Of a stretch of DNA of 64,000 nt, positions 1 through 7,435 are shown in pieces. The notes beneath the pieces are model-generated. The model searched no databases and had not been told where the DNA came from. It saw only the letters and a program-made list of their open reading frames with translations. Position 1 is the stretch's first letter, and the number at the start of each line of letters is the position of its first letter. Position numbers and translations under genes: made by a program. Source of the stretch: JACCZX01 sp963824935 (GTDB lineage Bacteria > Pseudomonadota > Gammaproteobacteria > Burkholderiales > Burkholderiaceae_F); assembly GCA_963824935.1 (NCBI GenBank), contig CAWGRF010000011.1:1-64000 (forward strand). The letters run 5' to 3'.

Positions 1-194
1 GGCGGGCCGAAGCGCCGCGCAAATGCGTGAAATTGCGCAGGTGTCAGGTGTTGGTCGCGGAGCACCGTCAACTGGTCTGCGAAAAACGCTCGCTCGATTT
101 CCTCGAACGCGGTGTCGGTGAAAGGCGACGCAAGGTCGATCCCTTGAACCTGCACGCCGAATCCATCGGAGAGCCGCACCTGCAACTGCAACAT
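1..194 (-). CDS. TauD/TfdA-family dioxygenase, N-terminal part (cut by window edge)
   Basis: About 64 codons are readable from an ATG at 192-194 to the window edge. The translation contains GVQVQGIDLASPF near residues 14-26 and then VLRDQHLTPAQFHAFARRFGP, the usual opening of Fe(II)/2-oxoglutarate dioxygenases of the TauD/TfdA family; the catalytic HxD motif lies outside the window. The start overlaps the stop of the upstream dehydrogenase by one base (TGATG), so it is probably co-translated as the last visible gene of the TRAP-transporter operon. The substrate cannot be told. A separate C-terminal piece of the same family lies at 3824-3958. Confidence 0.72.
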   Translation of the reverse strand, partial: MLQLQVRLSDGFGVQVQGIDLASPFTDTAFEEIERAFFADQLTVLRDQHLTPAQFHAFARRFGP

Positions 195-961
195 CAGAGC
201 CCGTTTGCAAGAAATCCGCCGTCGACCGCAACCGTCGTGCCGGTAGTGAAGCCCGCCGCATCGGACGCAAGGTACACCGCGGCGCCGACCAGCTCGGGGA
301 GCTTGCCGAAGCGACCCATCGGTGTGCGCGCAATCGCGAGCGCCTTGCGCGCTTCGGACATCTTGTTCTGGTTGAGCGCGGTCATGAAGAAGCCCGGCGC
401 GATCGCGTTGATCGGAACACCGGTGCTCGCCCACTCGGCGGCGAGCGACTGAGTTATCGACACGACTGCTGACTTGCTCATCGCGTAGACGCTGCTGCCC
501 GGCCATCCGCGGAACGATGACACCGAGGCGACGTTGATGATGCTGCCGCTTCCGCGCGCGGTCATGCGGCGTCCGAACTCGGTGCAGGCCCAGAACACGC
601 CGTCGATGTTGGTGCGCATCACCAGCGAATACTCGTCTTCACTGAAGTCGAGCGCGGGCTTGATCACCGTCGTGCCTTGCGCATTGAGCAGGATGTCGAT
701 CGGACCTTGCTCGGTCCACACTTGCTCGACGAAACGGCGCATGTCTACGACGTTGCTCGCGTCCACGTTGTAGCCGACGCTGCGGGGGTCTTTCTGCTTC
801 AGCTTTGCGACGCTCGCTTCGATCTTGTTTGCGTCGCGGCTCGCGACGACGACGCGGGCGCCGGCGCCCTGAAAGCCGAGCGCGATCTCGAGCCCGATCC
901 CGCTGGTGCCCCCGATCACGAACGCAGTACGACCGTCGAGGCTGAAGTTAGCGCCACTCAT
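194..961 (-). CDS. Short-chain dehydrogenase/reductase (SDR, classical type)
   Basis: 255-residue cytosolic NAD(P)-dependent oxidoreductase. The nucleotide-binding glycine motif GGTSGIG is near residues 17-23, NAQG replaces the usual NNAG, the catalytic Ser lies in INVASVSS and the YxxxK pair in VYAMSKS; the C-terminal GTTVAVDGGF is also typical. Length matches classical SDRs such as gluconate or 3-oxoacyl reductases, but the substrate is unknown. Its ATG overlaps the reconstructed stop of dctM (ATGA), and its stop overlaps the dioxygenase start, so it belongs to a carboxylate uptake and catabolism operon and probably oxidises the imported compound or a product of it. Confidence 0.88.
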   Translation of the reverse strand: MSGANFSLDGRTAFVIGGTSGIGLEIALGFQGAGARVVVASRDANKIEASVAKLKQKDPRSVGYNVDASNVVDMRRFVEQVWTEQGPIDILLNAQGTTVIKPALDFSEDEYSLVMRTNIDGVFWACTEFGRRMTARGSGSIINVASVSSFRGWPGSSVYAMSKSAVVSITQSLAAEWASTGVPINAIAPGFFMTALNQNKMSEARKALAIARTPMGRFGKLPELVGAAVYLASDAAGFTTGTTVAVDGGFLANGL

Positions 962-2241
962 TTGAGAAACTCCGGTGAAGTCATCTTCGGCAGGAACAGC
1001 ACGCGATTTCCGGCCACAGGATCAGCAGCGCTAGCACCGCGAGCATCGGGATGAGCATGATCATTACATCTTTGAGGCCTCGACCATACGAATCTTTGCA
1101 ATCGCGCAGGCGATCAACAGGCACAGGCCGTAGGGGGGCGTGACCAGACCGAACGCGAGCGAAACGATGCCGACCATCGCGAAGTGCACCGGGTCCATAC
1201 CCACAGCCATCGCAAGCGGCTGCAGTATGGTGCCGACGATGATGATTGCGGGGATCGCATCGAGAAAACAGCCGACCACGAGGAACACGAACGCGATGAA
1301 GAAGCGGGTCTCGTCAAGCCCATGTTCCATGCCGACACACCGGCGAGGATCGCCTTCGGGATCTGGTAGTAGGCGAGCAGCCAACCGAAGGCCGAAGCGG
1401 TGCCGACGCAGAACAGCGCGACCGCGAGCTGCCGGTATCGAGCAGCGCTTCGTGCAGGCCCTTTAGGTTCATTTCGCGGATAGTCCACGATCGACAGCGC
1501 GGCGGCGTACAGCACTGCGATGCACGCCGATTCGGTGGCGGTGAACCAGCCGAAGATCTTGCCGCCGATGATGATCACCGGCGTCATCAGGGCCGGGATC
1601 GCGACCGAAGCGGCGCGCAACAGTTCGGTGAACGTAGCGCGCGGGTACGTCGGATAGCCGCGCGCCTTGGCGTACGCGTGGACGGTCGCCATTTGCGCCA
1701 GACCGATCAGCAGCCCAGGGATGATGCCGGCGAGAAACAGCGCGCCGATCGAAACGGTCAGCACGCCGCCCCAGACGATCATCAGGATCGAAGGCGAGAT
1801 GATCACCGCCAGCACGGCAGACACCGCGGTGATGGCCACCGAGAATGACCGGTCGTAGCCTTCCTTGATCTGCGCTTCGATGAAGATTTTTGACTGGCTG
1901 GCGGCATCCGCGGTGGAGGAGCCCGAGATGCCGGCAAAGAAAATGGAAAGCACCACGTTCACCTGTGCCAGGCCGCCGGGGAAATGCCCGACCAGGTCGC
2001 GCGAAAATCGCATCAGCCGGTCGGTGATTCCGCCGACGTTCATCAGGTTGGCCGTCAGCAGGAAGAACGGCACCGCCAGCAGGATGAACGAGTTGTAGGC
2101 GTTGAACGTCTCGCCCATCAACGTCCCTGTGTCGAGGTGCGGCTCGATAAACAGGATCGGCAGACACGCCAGACCGAGCGCGAAAGCGACCGGCACGCGC
2201 AGGAACATCAGCGAGAAGAATACCGCGAATAGGGATTCCAC
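958..2241 (-). CDS. dctM: TRAP transporter large permease DctM (three frame breaks)
   Basis: Large inner-membrane subunit of a tripartite ATP-independent transporter that drives solute uptake with an ion gradient. It starts MESLFAVFFSLMFLRVPVAF, with many hydrophobic segments and the family feature GISGSSTADAAS near residue 105. The frame breaks near 1320, 1065 and 1000; joining them restores FLDAIPAIIIVGTILQP, then VMIMLIPMLAVLALLILWPE and the typical ending LPKMTSPEFLK, with a TGA at 958-960 overlapping the next start. Reconstructed length is about 428 residues, as expected for DctM. All three breaks act like one-base deletions, unlike most in this window. It lies 34 bases after dctQ. Confidence 0.85.
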
Positions 2242-2275
2242 GAGGCGGTGCCGGGGTCGAGGACGCTGGTCCCGC

Positions 2276-2767
2276 TCATGCGGGCTTCTTGCCGCTAAGG
2301 ATCATCAGGTTGTCCCACATTTGCTCGCCCAGGAATACCAGCCAAGTAAACCCTGTCAGCGGCCATGCAAAATGGATCATCCACAGTGGCAGCTCCGCCA
2401 GCTCGGAGAAGCGATTCCAGCCGAAGCGCGTGAACTCGATGCCAGCCCACACGAATACCAGCGCCATCGCAAGCACGCCAAGGCACGCCACCAGCCTCAC
2501 TGCGGCCTCCGCGCGCCGTCCGAGCCGTGGCCACAGGTCGACTTCGAAATGTGTGCCCTCGCGCACGCCGATCATCGCGCCGATCATGATCATCCAGATG
2601 AACAGGAAGCGCGCCATCTCTTCGGTCCAGATGTAGCTCGGGATCAACGCGGTGTAGCGCGAGAAGATCTGTAGCGACACCGGAACGATCAGGATCGCCA
2701 CCGACGTGACCAGCAGCCACGACAGCAGCCAGCTGTAGCCGGCGGTGAGTTTGCGCCAGAAGATCAT
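2276..2767 (-). CDS. dctQ: TRAP transporter small permease DctQ
   Basis: 163-residue membrane protein with four hydrophobic segments, the usual DctQ topology. YIWTEEMARFLFIWMIMIGA near residues 41-60 is the characteristic DctQ motif. It sits between the binding protein and the large permease in the order P-Q-M. It begins just after a terminator-like hairpin that follows dctP, so it is probably expressed less than the binding protein. It pairs with DctM in the inner membrane. Confidence 0.88.
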   Translation of the reverse strand: MIFWRKLTAGYSWLLSWLLVTSVAILIVPVSLQIFSRYTALIPSYIWTEEMARFLFIWMIMIGAMIGVREGTHFEVDLWPRLGRRAEAAVRLVACLGVLAMALVFVWAGIEFTRFGWNRFSELAELPLWMIHFAWPLTGFTWLVFLGEQMWDNLMILSGKKPA

Positions 2768-2784
2768 GGGAAGAATTCGCGCAA

Positions 2785-2821
2785 GAAAAAACCACCCCGG
2801 GCGTAATGCGCCGGAGTGGTT
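2785..2821 (-). terminator. Intrinsic terminator/attenuator between dctP and dctQ
   Basis: Read on the minus strand, AACCAC at the 5' side pairs with GTGGTT at the 3' side (2816-2821 with 2790-2795). Inner CCGG/CCGG and GGCG/CGCC pairs extend the stem with one mismatch and one bulge, and six T residues follow at 2786-2791. The hairpin lies 18 bases after the dctP stop and ahead of dctQ. The structure is visible; partial termination, giving more binding protein than permease, is inference. Confidence 0.7.
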
Positions 2822-2838
2822 GTTCGCCGCGCTATTGC

Positions 2839-3816
2839 TTACTTGATCGCGTTGATTTTCGCCAGCAACTGCTCAGCGCCGATTTCCTTGGCGTACTCCG
2901 TCATGATCGGGTCAACCGCTTTCTTCATCGCGGCGCGGTCGGCAAATGGAATACGCTTCAGCTTGCCCGCCTTCTCCATCGCGTCGAGCTTGGCGGTGTC
3001 TTCGCTCGACTCGATCTGGCGACCGTAGATGCCGGCCTCCTTACCCGCCTTCAGAATCGCCGCCTGCAAATCTGGCGGTAGCTTGTTGAAGGTCTTGGTG
3101 GAAAAGCACAACGGGCGGATCGTGATCGCGTGCTGCGTCATGTTGAGGTTGGGGGCGACCTCGAAAAACTTCATCTGCTCGACGCCCGCCGCCTCGTTCT
3201 CGCCCGCCGCGATCACGCCGTTCTGGATCGCGTTGTAGACCTCGTTGTAGGCGATGACGGTAGGCGCCATGCCAGCGGCCGAGAAGGTCTTCGACCAGAT
3301 CGGCGCACCTTGCACGCGCACCTTCAGTCCTTTTAACTCCGCCATGTTCTTCACCGGCTTGTTGGCGAAGATGTTGCGGGTACCGCCGCCCGCGTATCCG
3401 ATCAGCATCACCTCGGCCTTCTGATTGATTTCATCTGCGACCGGCTTCAGCAAATCGGCGTCGAGCACTTTGTTCCAGTGATCCAGGTCCCTGAACAGGA
3501 ACGGCGCGTCGATGAACGGCGCGGCTTTCGAGAACGTGGACATGTGCGCCGGCGATACGATCGCATAGTCGACCGCCTTGCCTTGGGACATGTACTCGAA
3601 GTACTGCTTCTCAAGCCCGAGCGAACTATTTTTATGCAGCACGAAGGTGATCGGTTTGCCGTAGTACTTCTTCACCAGTTCCTCGAAGCGCACCAAGGCC
3701 TTTGTGAAGGCATGGTCGTCGTTGAACTGCGACGCCCCATTCAGCGTGATGGTCTGCGCACCAGCCGGAAGCGCGATTGCAGCCGCAAGCGCGGCCAGTA
3801 ACAGTCTGCGTTTCAT
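2839..3816 (-). CDS. dctP: TRAP transporter periplasmic solute-binding protein DctP
   Basis: 325 residues with a clear Sec signal peptide (MKRRLLLAALAAAIALPAGA, cut before QTITL). The mature part has the TRAP binding-protein pattern: FNDDHAFTKALVRFEELV, the substrate-binding arginine region GLKVRVQGAPIWSKTFSAAG, and NEVYNAIQNGVIAAGENE. It captures an organic acid, probably a carboxylate, in the periplasm and delivers it to DctQM. It is the first intact gene of the operon. The ligand is not predictable from sequence alone; the dehydrogenase and dioxygenase downstream suggest a hydroxylated or sulfonated acid, which is only inference. Confidence 0.9.
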   Translation of the reverse strand: MKRRLLLAALAAAIALPAGAQTITLNGASQFNDDHAFTKALVRFEELVKKYYGKPITFVLHKNSSLGLEKQYFEYMSQGKAVDYAIVSPAHMSTFSKAAPFIDAPFLFRDLDHWNKVLDADLLKPVADEINQKAEVMLIGYAGGGTRNIFANKPVKNMAELKGLKVRVQGAPIWSKTFSAAGMAPTVIAYNEVYNAIQNGVIAAGENEAAGVEQMKFFEVAPNLNMTQHAITIRPLCFSTKTFNKLPPDLQAAILKAGKEAGIYGRQIESSEDTAKLDAMEKAGKLKRIPFADRAAMKKAVDPIMTEYAKEIGAEQLLAKINAIK

Positions 3817-3823
3817 GTCTTGT

Positions 3824-3958
3824 CCCCTGTTTGACGGTAATGCGCCACAAGGTGCGCGGATCCGTGGGATCGGTCAGCGTCGCCGAATGCAGCAGCAGCG
3901 CATTGTTGCAGATAACCGGATCGCCAACGCCGTATTCGTCAAAAAATGGAACTCGATG
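3824..3958 (-). pseudogene. C-terminal remnant of a TauD/TfdA-family dioxygenase
   Basis: About 45 codons read RVPFFDEYGVGDPVICNN, then LLLHSATLTDPTDPRTLWR and ITVKQG. This is the end of a TauD/TfdA dioxygenase, including the distal iron-ligand histidine in LLHSA. Upstream in this frame the sequence is unrelated and no N-terminal half or HxD motif is found; downstream the frame runs into dctP, which starts at 3816. It is therefore a fragment. With the dioxygenase start at 1-194, it leaves the operon flanked by pieces of the same family. The fragment and upstream sequence occupy the 326-base gap 3817-4142, where I see nothing else. Confidence 0.6.
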
Positions 3959-4142
3959 GAGCCCGGTATCGGTGCACCGCAACGATCGAGCACGTGGGTC
4001 TAAACTCAGCGGCGATGACGACTCGCCGCAAGTCTGACTTGGCCGGTGCCGCACTGGTGACTCGCGACGCGCTCATTGGCCGCGGTGGCCGACATCATTC
4101 GCTTCGCGCGCTGCGCGAGCGACAATAGCTTGGGTGCGATAG

Positions 4143-4985
4143 ATGTCGGCGGTCTTAATTGCCGGCTTCACGGGCCTGGTGACCTCGGCAGCACCGCAAG
4201 GGACCGACCAGGATCATCCCTGGTGGGTGCACGGCTCTTATACGCAAAGCGCCGAGCAAACGGTTCTTGAACAGCCGTACGAGCCTAAGCAAACGACTTT
4301 TACCGTGCAGCGGCGGATCGACGGCAGCTCGCATGCAGGAGCGGGACATGAATACCGGGTGCTCGATCTGCCGCGGATCAACGGCGTCAAGGCCGAAGCG
4401 AATGGTGATCTACACCGGCTCGGTGTCGGTTATCGCAACGACACGCAGCAGCTCCGCTATCGGCTCGCGATCGGGCTGGCAGTCTCGTCGAACGCGCTGA
4501 AAAATCTCGACGATCTCGACTTCGACGATCTCCGCGCAGCAGGCGCGATTGAAAAACGCGTCGGTGAGCGGTGGTGGGTCGCGCTGCGAGCGGACGATAA
4601 CTTCGGACGCTTTCGACTGTACCCCGGATTCGAATGGGTCTGGCAGCCGGCGCCTGCCCATGAGCTACGCATCGGCTTTCCCGAATCCTCGTGGCAGTGG
4701 CAATGGACTCCGCAGCTACGGTCGGAGCTTGCCGTCGCTCCGGATGGCGGACGCTGGAGAGTGCGCGACGCCGATACGGACGAGCAGCCCTCGATCGTGC
4801 GGCAAAGCTCATGGCAGGCTTCATGGACTTTGCGCTGGCAGGCACTCGAAGCATTCGCGGTTGAAGCGCGCGTGGGTCGCACCTTTGACACCACGTTGCG
4901 CTATCAATTGGCCAATGGCACGCAAGCCCGAGTCGATCCGCCCGACGCCAACTTCGCCGGTCTTGCTGCAAGCCTGCGATTCTGA
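4143..4985 (+). CDS. Predicted outer-membrane beta-barrel or exported protein
   Basis: 280 residues of no family I recognise. A short hydrophobic N-terminus (MSAVLIAGFTGLVTSAAPQG) resembles a weak signal peptide. The rest alternates hydrophobic and polar residues in strand-like blocks rich in Trp, Tyr and Arg (for example RWWVALRADDNFGRFRLYPG and WQWTPQLRSELAV), and the chain ends in SLRF. A terminal Phe after an alternating strand is the classic signature of an outer-membrane barrel, so that location is likely though inferred. It stands alone on the plus strand between two minus-strand operons. Confidence 0.55.
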   Translation: MSAVLIAGFTGLVTSAAPQGTDQDHPWWVHGSYTQSAEQTVLEQPYEPKQTTFTVQRRIDGSSHAGAGHEYRVLDLPRINGVKAEANGDLHRLGVGYRNDTQQLRYRLAIGLAVSSNALKNLDDLDFDDLRAAGAIEKRVGERWWVALRADDNFGRFRLYPGFEWVWQPAPAHELRIGFPESSWQWQWTPQLRSELAVAPDGGRWRVRDADTDEQPSIVRQSSWQASWTLRWQALEAFAVEARVGRTFDTTLRYQLANGTQARVDPPDANFAGLAASLRF

Positions 4986-5001
4986 GGGTCCCGTCGACGG
5001 A

Positions 5002-5665
5002 TCAACTTGGAGCGTGCCTGCGAAACTTGAGAATCAAGACCAGCATCGCGACAAGCGGCAAAACAAACGCGTCGACGGCATTCATTACCCATAGCGTTGC
5101 GCCACCGAGCAGGCACCAGAGCAGCGGTATCGGCAACGCAATCCACGGGATGCGATTCGCCGCAAGCAGTATCCCAAGGGTGGCGACCACGGTCGGGTCG
5201 GGCGCCACGCCAAAGACTTCAAGCTGCAACCACTCGCGACCCGAAGAGCGCCCCTAGGAGGGGTTGAGCTATCAGTGCGAAGACGAAAATCGCAACGCCG
5301 ATGCGAGCTCTCGTGCTCTCAATCGAATCGAAGGTGAACCGGTCGCGCACTCCGATCCAGATCAATAGCAGCGCCTCGATCGCAAAGCCCACGGCAAAGT
5401 AACCTGCTGCCCAGTTGATCGTCGCATAACGCTGCCAGTGGAAGGCCCATGCGACCCATAACCAGCAGACTGCGAGGGTTGCAGCGATCGCGCGGCCGCG
5501 CCACGCGATGCGACTGCGCATCAGCACGAGGATCGCCACGCCTGCTAACAGCGTCACGATCTGCAGCGGCCAGATGTCAGCGTTGTAGAGCTCGAACAGT
5601 CGGTAGTAGGTACGCGGCGCAAACAGCAGAAAGTCCGAGGGTCTGTATGTCCACCATTCGGACAT
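5002..5665 (-). CDS. DUF6064-family integral membrane protein (one frame break)
   Basis: Begins MSEWWTYRPSDFLLFAPRTY and contains WVAWAFHWQRYATINWAAGY, both of which I associate with DUF6064, a bacterial membrane family of unknown function. The frame breaks near 5235: the first frame ends after LLGALFGSR, while the next frame continues as REWLQLEVFGVAPDPTVVA and IPLLWCLLGGATLWVMN. Together they give about 220 residues with six or seven hydrophobic segments. The start overlaps the stop of the aldo/keto reductase by one base (TGATG), so the two are translationally coupled. No role can be proposed. Confidence 0.72.
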
Positions 5666-6655
5666 CAGAGTTTCTCGACATGCGCAATCATGCGTCGACG
5701 CATCGACTCGTCTGGCAAGCGACCATACGCAGCGCCCATGTTCTCGCGCACGTGCGCGACACTTGACGTTGCCGGAATGGCGCACGTGACGGCTGGATGC
5801 GAAACGATGAACTTCAACAGGAACTGCGCCCAGTTGGCACAGTCGATCTCGGCAGCCCATGTCGGCAGTGCATGGCGCGCCATCGATCGAATCAACGCGC
5901 CTTCACGAAACGGTCGATTGACGATGACGCCGATCCGGCGCTCGCGCGCCAGCGGGAGAATGCGCTGTTCGACTTCACGATCGAGCACGTTGTAAGTGAC
6001 CTGTACGAAGTCGAGTGGCTGGCTCGCCATGATCTGCTCGAACTCGCGATGGCGGCGCCCTTCGGAAGTCGTGATGCCTACGTATCCCACCTGGCCGGCC
6101 GCCTTCATTGCAAGCAGCATCGGCAAGTGTTCCTGCCATGCGAGCAGGTTATGAACTTGCAGAAGATCGAAGCGCCGCCGCAGGTTCCAGTGTTGGCGCG
6201 ACATTTCAATCTGATCCCGACCTCGCGCCGCGGAGGAGATCCAGACCTTGTCCGCCGCGAACACCGGCGTCTGTAGTCCGGCCTTCGTCAGTTTGCCGAG
6301 GCCATATCCGATGACTTCCTGTGACGATCCATACATCGGCGACGAGTCGATGATTCGACCACCGGCCGCGAAGAAAGTGCGCATGACTTCGGCGCAGTTA
6401 TCGCGCGCTACGCGGTCGTTGCCAACGTTGAAGGTGATCCAGCTGCCGAGCCCGATGACAGGCAGTGCTTCGCCGCTCGATGGAATCGGACGCGTCAGCA
6501 CTGAGCCCGATTGAGCCAATGCGTCAAAACGGAGCGAGTAACGGCGATGCTGCCTGTGCTGCTACTGAAAGCAGCAGGGTTCGCCGCGTAGCCGAAGGGG
6601 GCTGCGCTCGACGCGGCGTTGGCGACAGCGCCAGATCCGTTTTCACGTGTTTCAT
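5665..6655 (-). CDS. Aldo/keto reductase, probably Tat-exported (one frame break)
   Basis: The catalytic domain starts near LTRPIPSSGEALPVIGLGSW and keeps the AKR active-site features: Asp and Tyr in IDSSPMYGSS, Lys in AADKVW and His in LLQVHNLLAW. The downstream frame alone has only a TTG start at 6519. One frame upstream lies an ATG at 6655 opening MKHVKTDLALSPTPRR, then ATRRTLLLSVAAQAASPLLA, a twin-arginine-like signal running directly into the catalytic frame (break near 6530). I therefore extend the gene to 6655, about 329 residues. Secreted AKRs with the same RPIPSSGEALPVIGLG opening are known to me. The substrate is unknown. Confidence 0.78.
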
Positions 6656-6778
6656 TTGTTTCTTGAACGCTTGTTCGAGCGCATTTCTCTCGATCTTCGC
6701 GGTGGTGTCGAGCCTACGATAGTTCATCAGCAAGACCAATGCCGAAGAACAAACCAGTGCGAACGTCGTGAAGCCCGA

Positions 6779-7384
6779 ATGAGCTCCGAGTCTTTCAAGC
6801 CCTGGGTCGTCGGGCTGCTGATGGCGGGTTGCGTCGGGTACTTTCTGTACGACCGAGCGAGCCAGCAGCGAATCACACGCAGCGGCCCGGTAGCAGAGGC
6901 GCCGCTCCAATCCAGTACTAGCGCACCTGCGATCCAACGAGAGGGCTACGCGATCGAGCCGGTCGCGAGCTACACAGTGCGCGCTCGAGTGCTGTCGGTC
7001 GAGCGCTACCGGATGGGGCGCGAAGCCGATCTTTCGCCAGTCGACTTCGCCCTCGGTTGGGGGCCGATGTCGGACGGCGCGGTGCTCGATCGTTTGAAGA
7101 TCAGTCAAGCTAATCGCTGGTATCAGTACCGCTGGCAGGATTCCCCGCCGGTTGACCCTTCGATTATTGCGAGAACGTCGGCCAACACGCATTTGGTGCC
7201 GGCCGATGACAGGATCAAGAGCCGGCTGCTCGAGGTACGCCAGGGCGCAGTGGTGACGCTGAACGGCTATCTGATCAACGTTCGGCACGCCGACGGCTGG
7301 ACATGGCGCTCCTCGCTGACGCGCGATGACGCGGGAGGAGGCTCATGCGAGTTGATGTGGGTAACCGAGGTGAAGGTAGAGTAA
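6779..7384 (+). CDS. Membrane-anchored conserved hypothetical protein
   Basis: 201 residues from ATG 6779. An uncleaved N-terminal anchor (PWVVGLLMAGCVGYFLYDRA, residues 8-27) is followed by a soluble, presumably periplasmic domain. That domain contains YTVRARVLSVERYRMGREAD, LSPVDFALGWGPMSD and RWYQYRW, and ends LINVRHADGWTWRSSL...CELMWV. I have seen this domain type as an unnamed proteobacterial family but know no function. Gene is on the plus strand, divergent from the aldo/keto reductase and 51 bases before putA. A longer in-frame reading from 6647 would overlap the reductase signal region and is unlikely. Confidence 0.6.
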   Translation: MSSESFKPWVVGLLMAGCVGYFLYDRASQQRITRSGPVAEAPLQSSTSAPAIQREGYAIEPVASYTVRARVLSVERYRMGREADLSPVDFALGWGPMSDGAVLDRLKISQANRWYQYRWQDSPPVDPSIIARTSANTHLVPADDRIKSRLLEVRQGAVVTLNGYLINVRHADGWTWRSSLTRDDAGGGSCELMWVTEVKVE

Positions 7385-7413
7385 CGGTCACGCGGCCCTG
7401 ATGTTGGCTTCGG

Positions 7414-7430
7414 GAAGGGGGCGCCCCTTC
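7414..7430 (+). promoter_or_regulatory. GC-rich hairpin over the putA ribosome-binding region
   Basis: GAAGGGG (7414-7420) pairs perfectly with CCCCTTC (7424-7430) around a GCG loop, five bases before the putA ATG. The left arm contains AAGGGG, the best Shine-Dalgarno-like stretch. No T-run follows, so it is not an ordinary terminator. It could hide the ribosome-binding site; that role is inference. Confidence 0.4.
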
Positions 7431-7435
7431 ATCGC

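Noticed and set aside
1064..1384. A separate small membrane-protein gene after dctM.
   Set aside because: It is the continuation of dctM in another frame and matches the DctM C-terminal domain.
6524..7288. Minus-strand open frame of 254 codons.
   Set aside because: It is mostly a shadow of the anchored plus-strand hypothetical gene. Only its last about 44 codons are real, as the signal region of the aldo/keto reductase.
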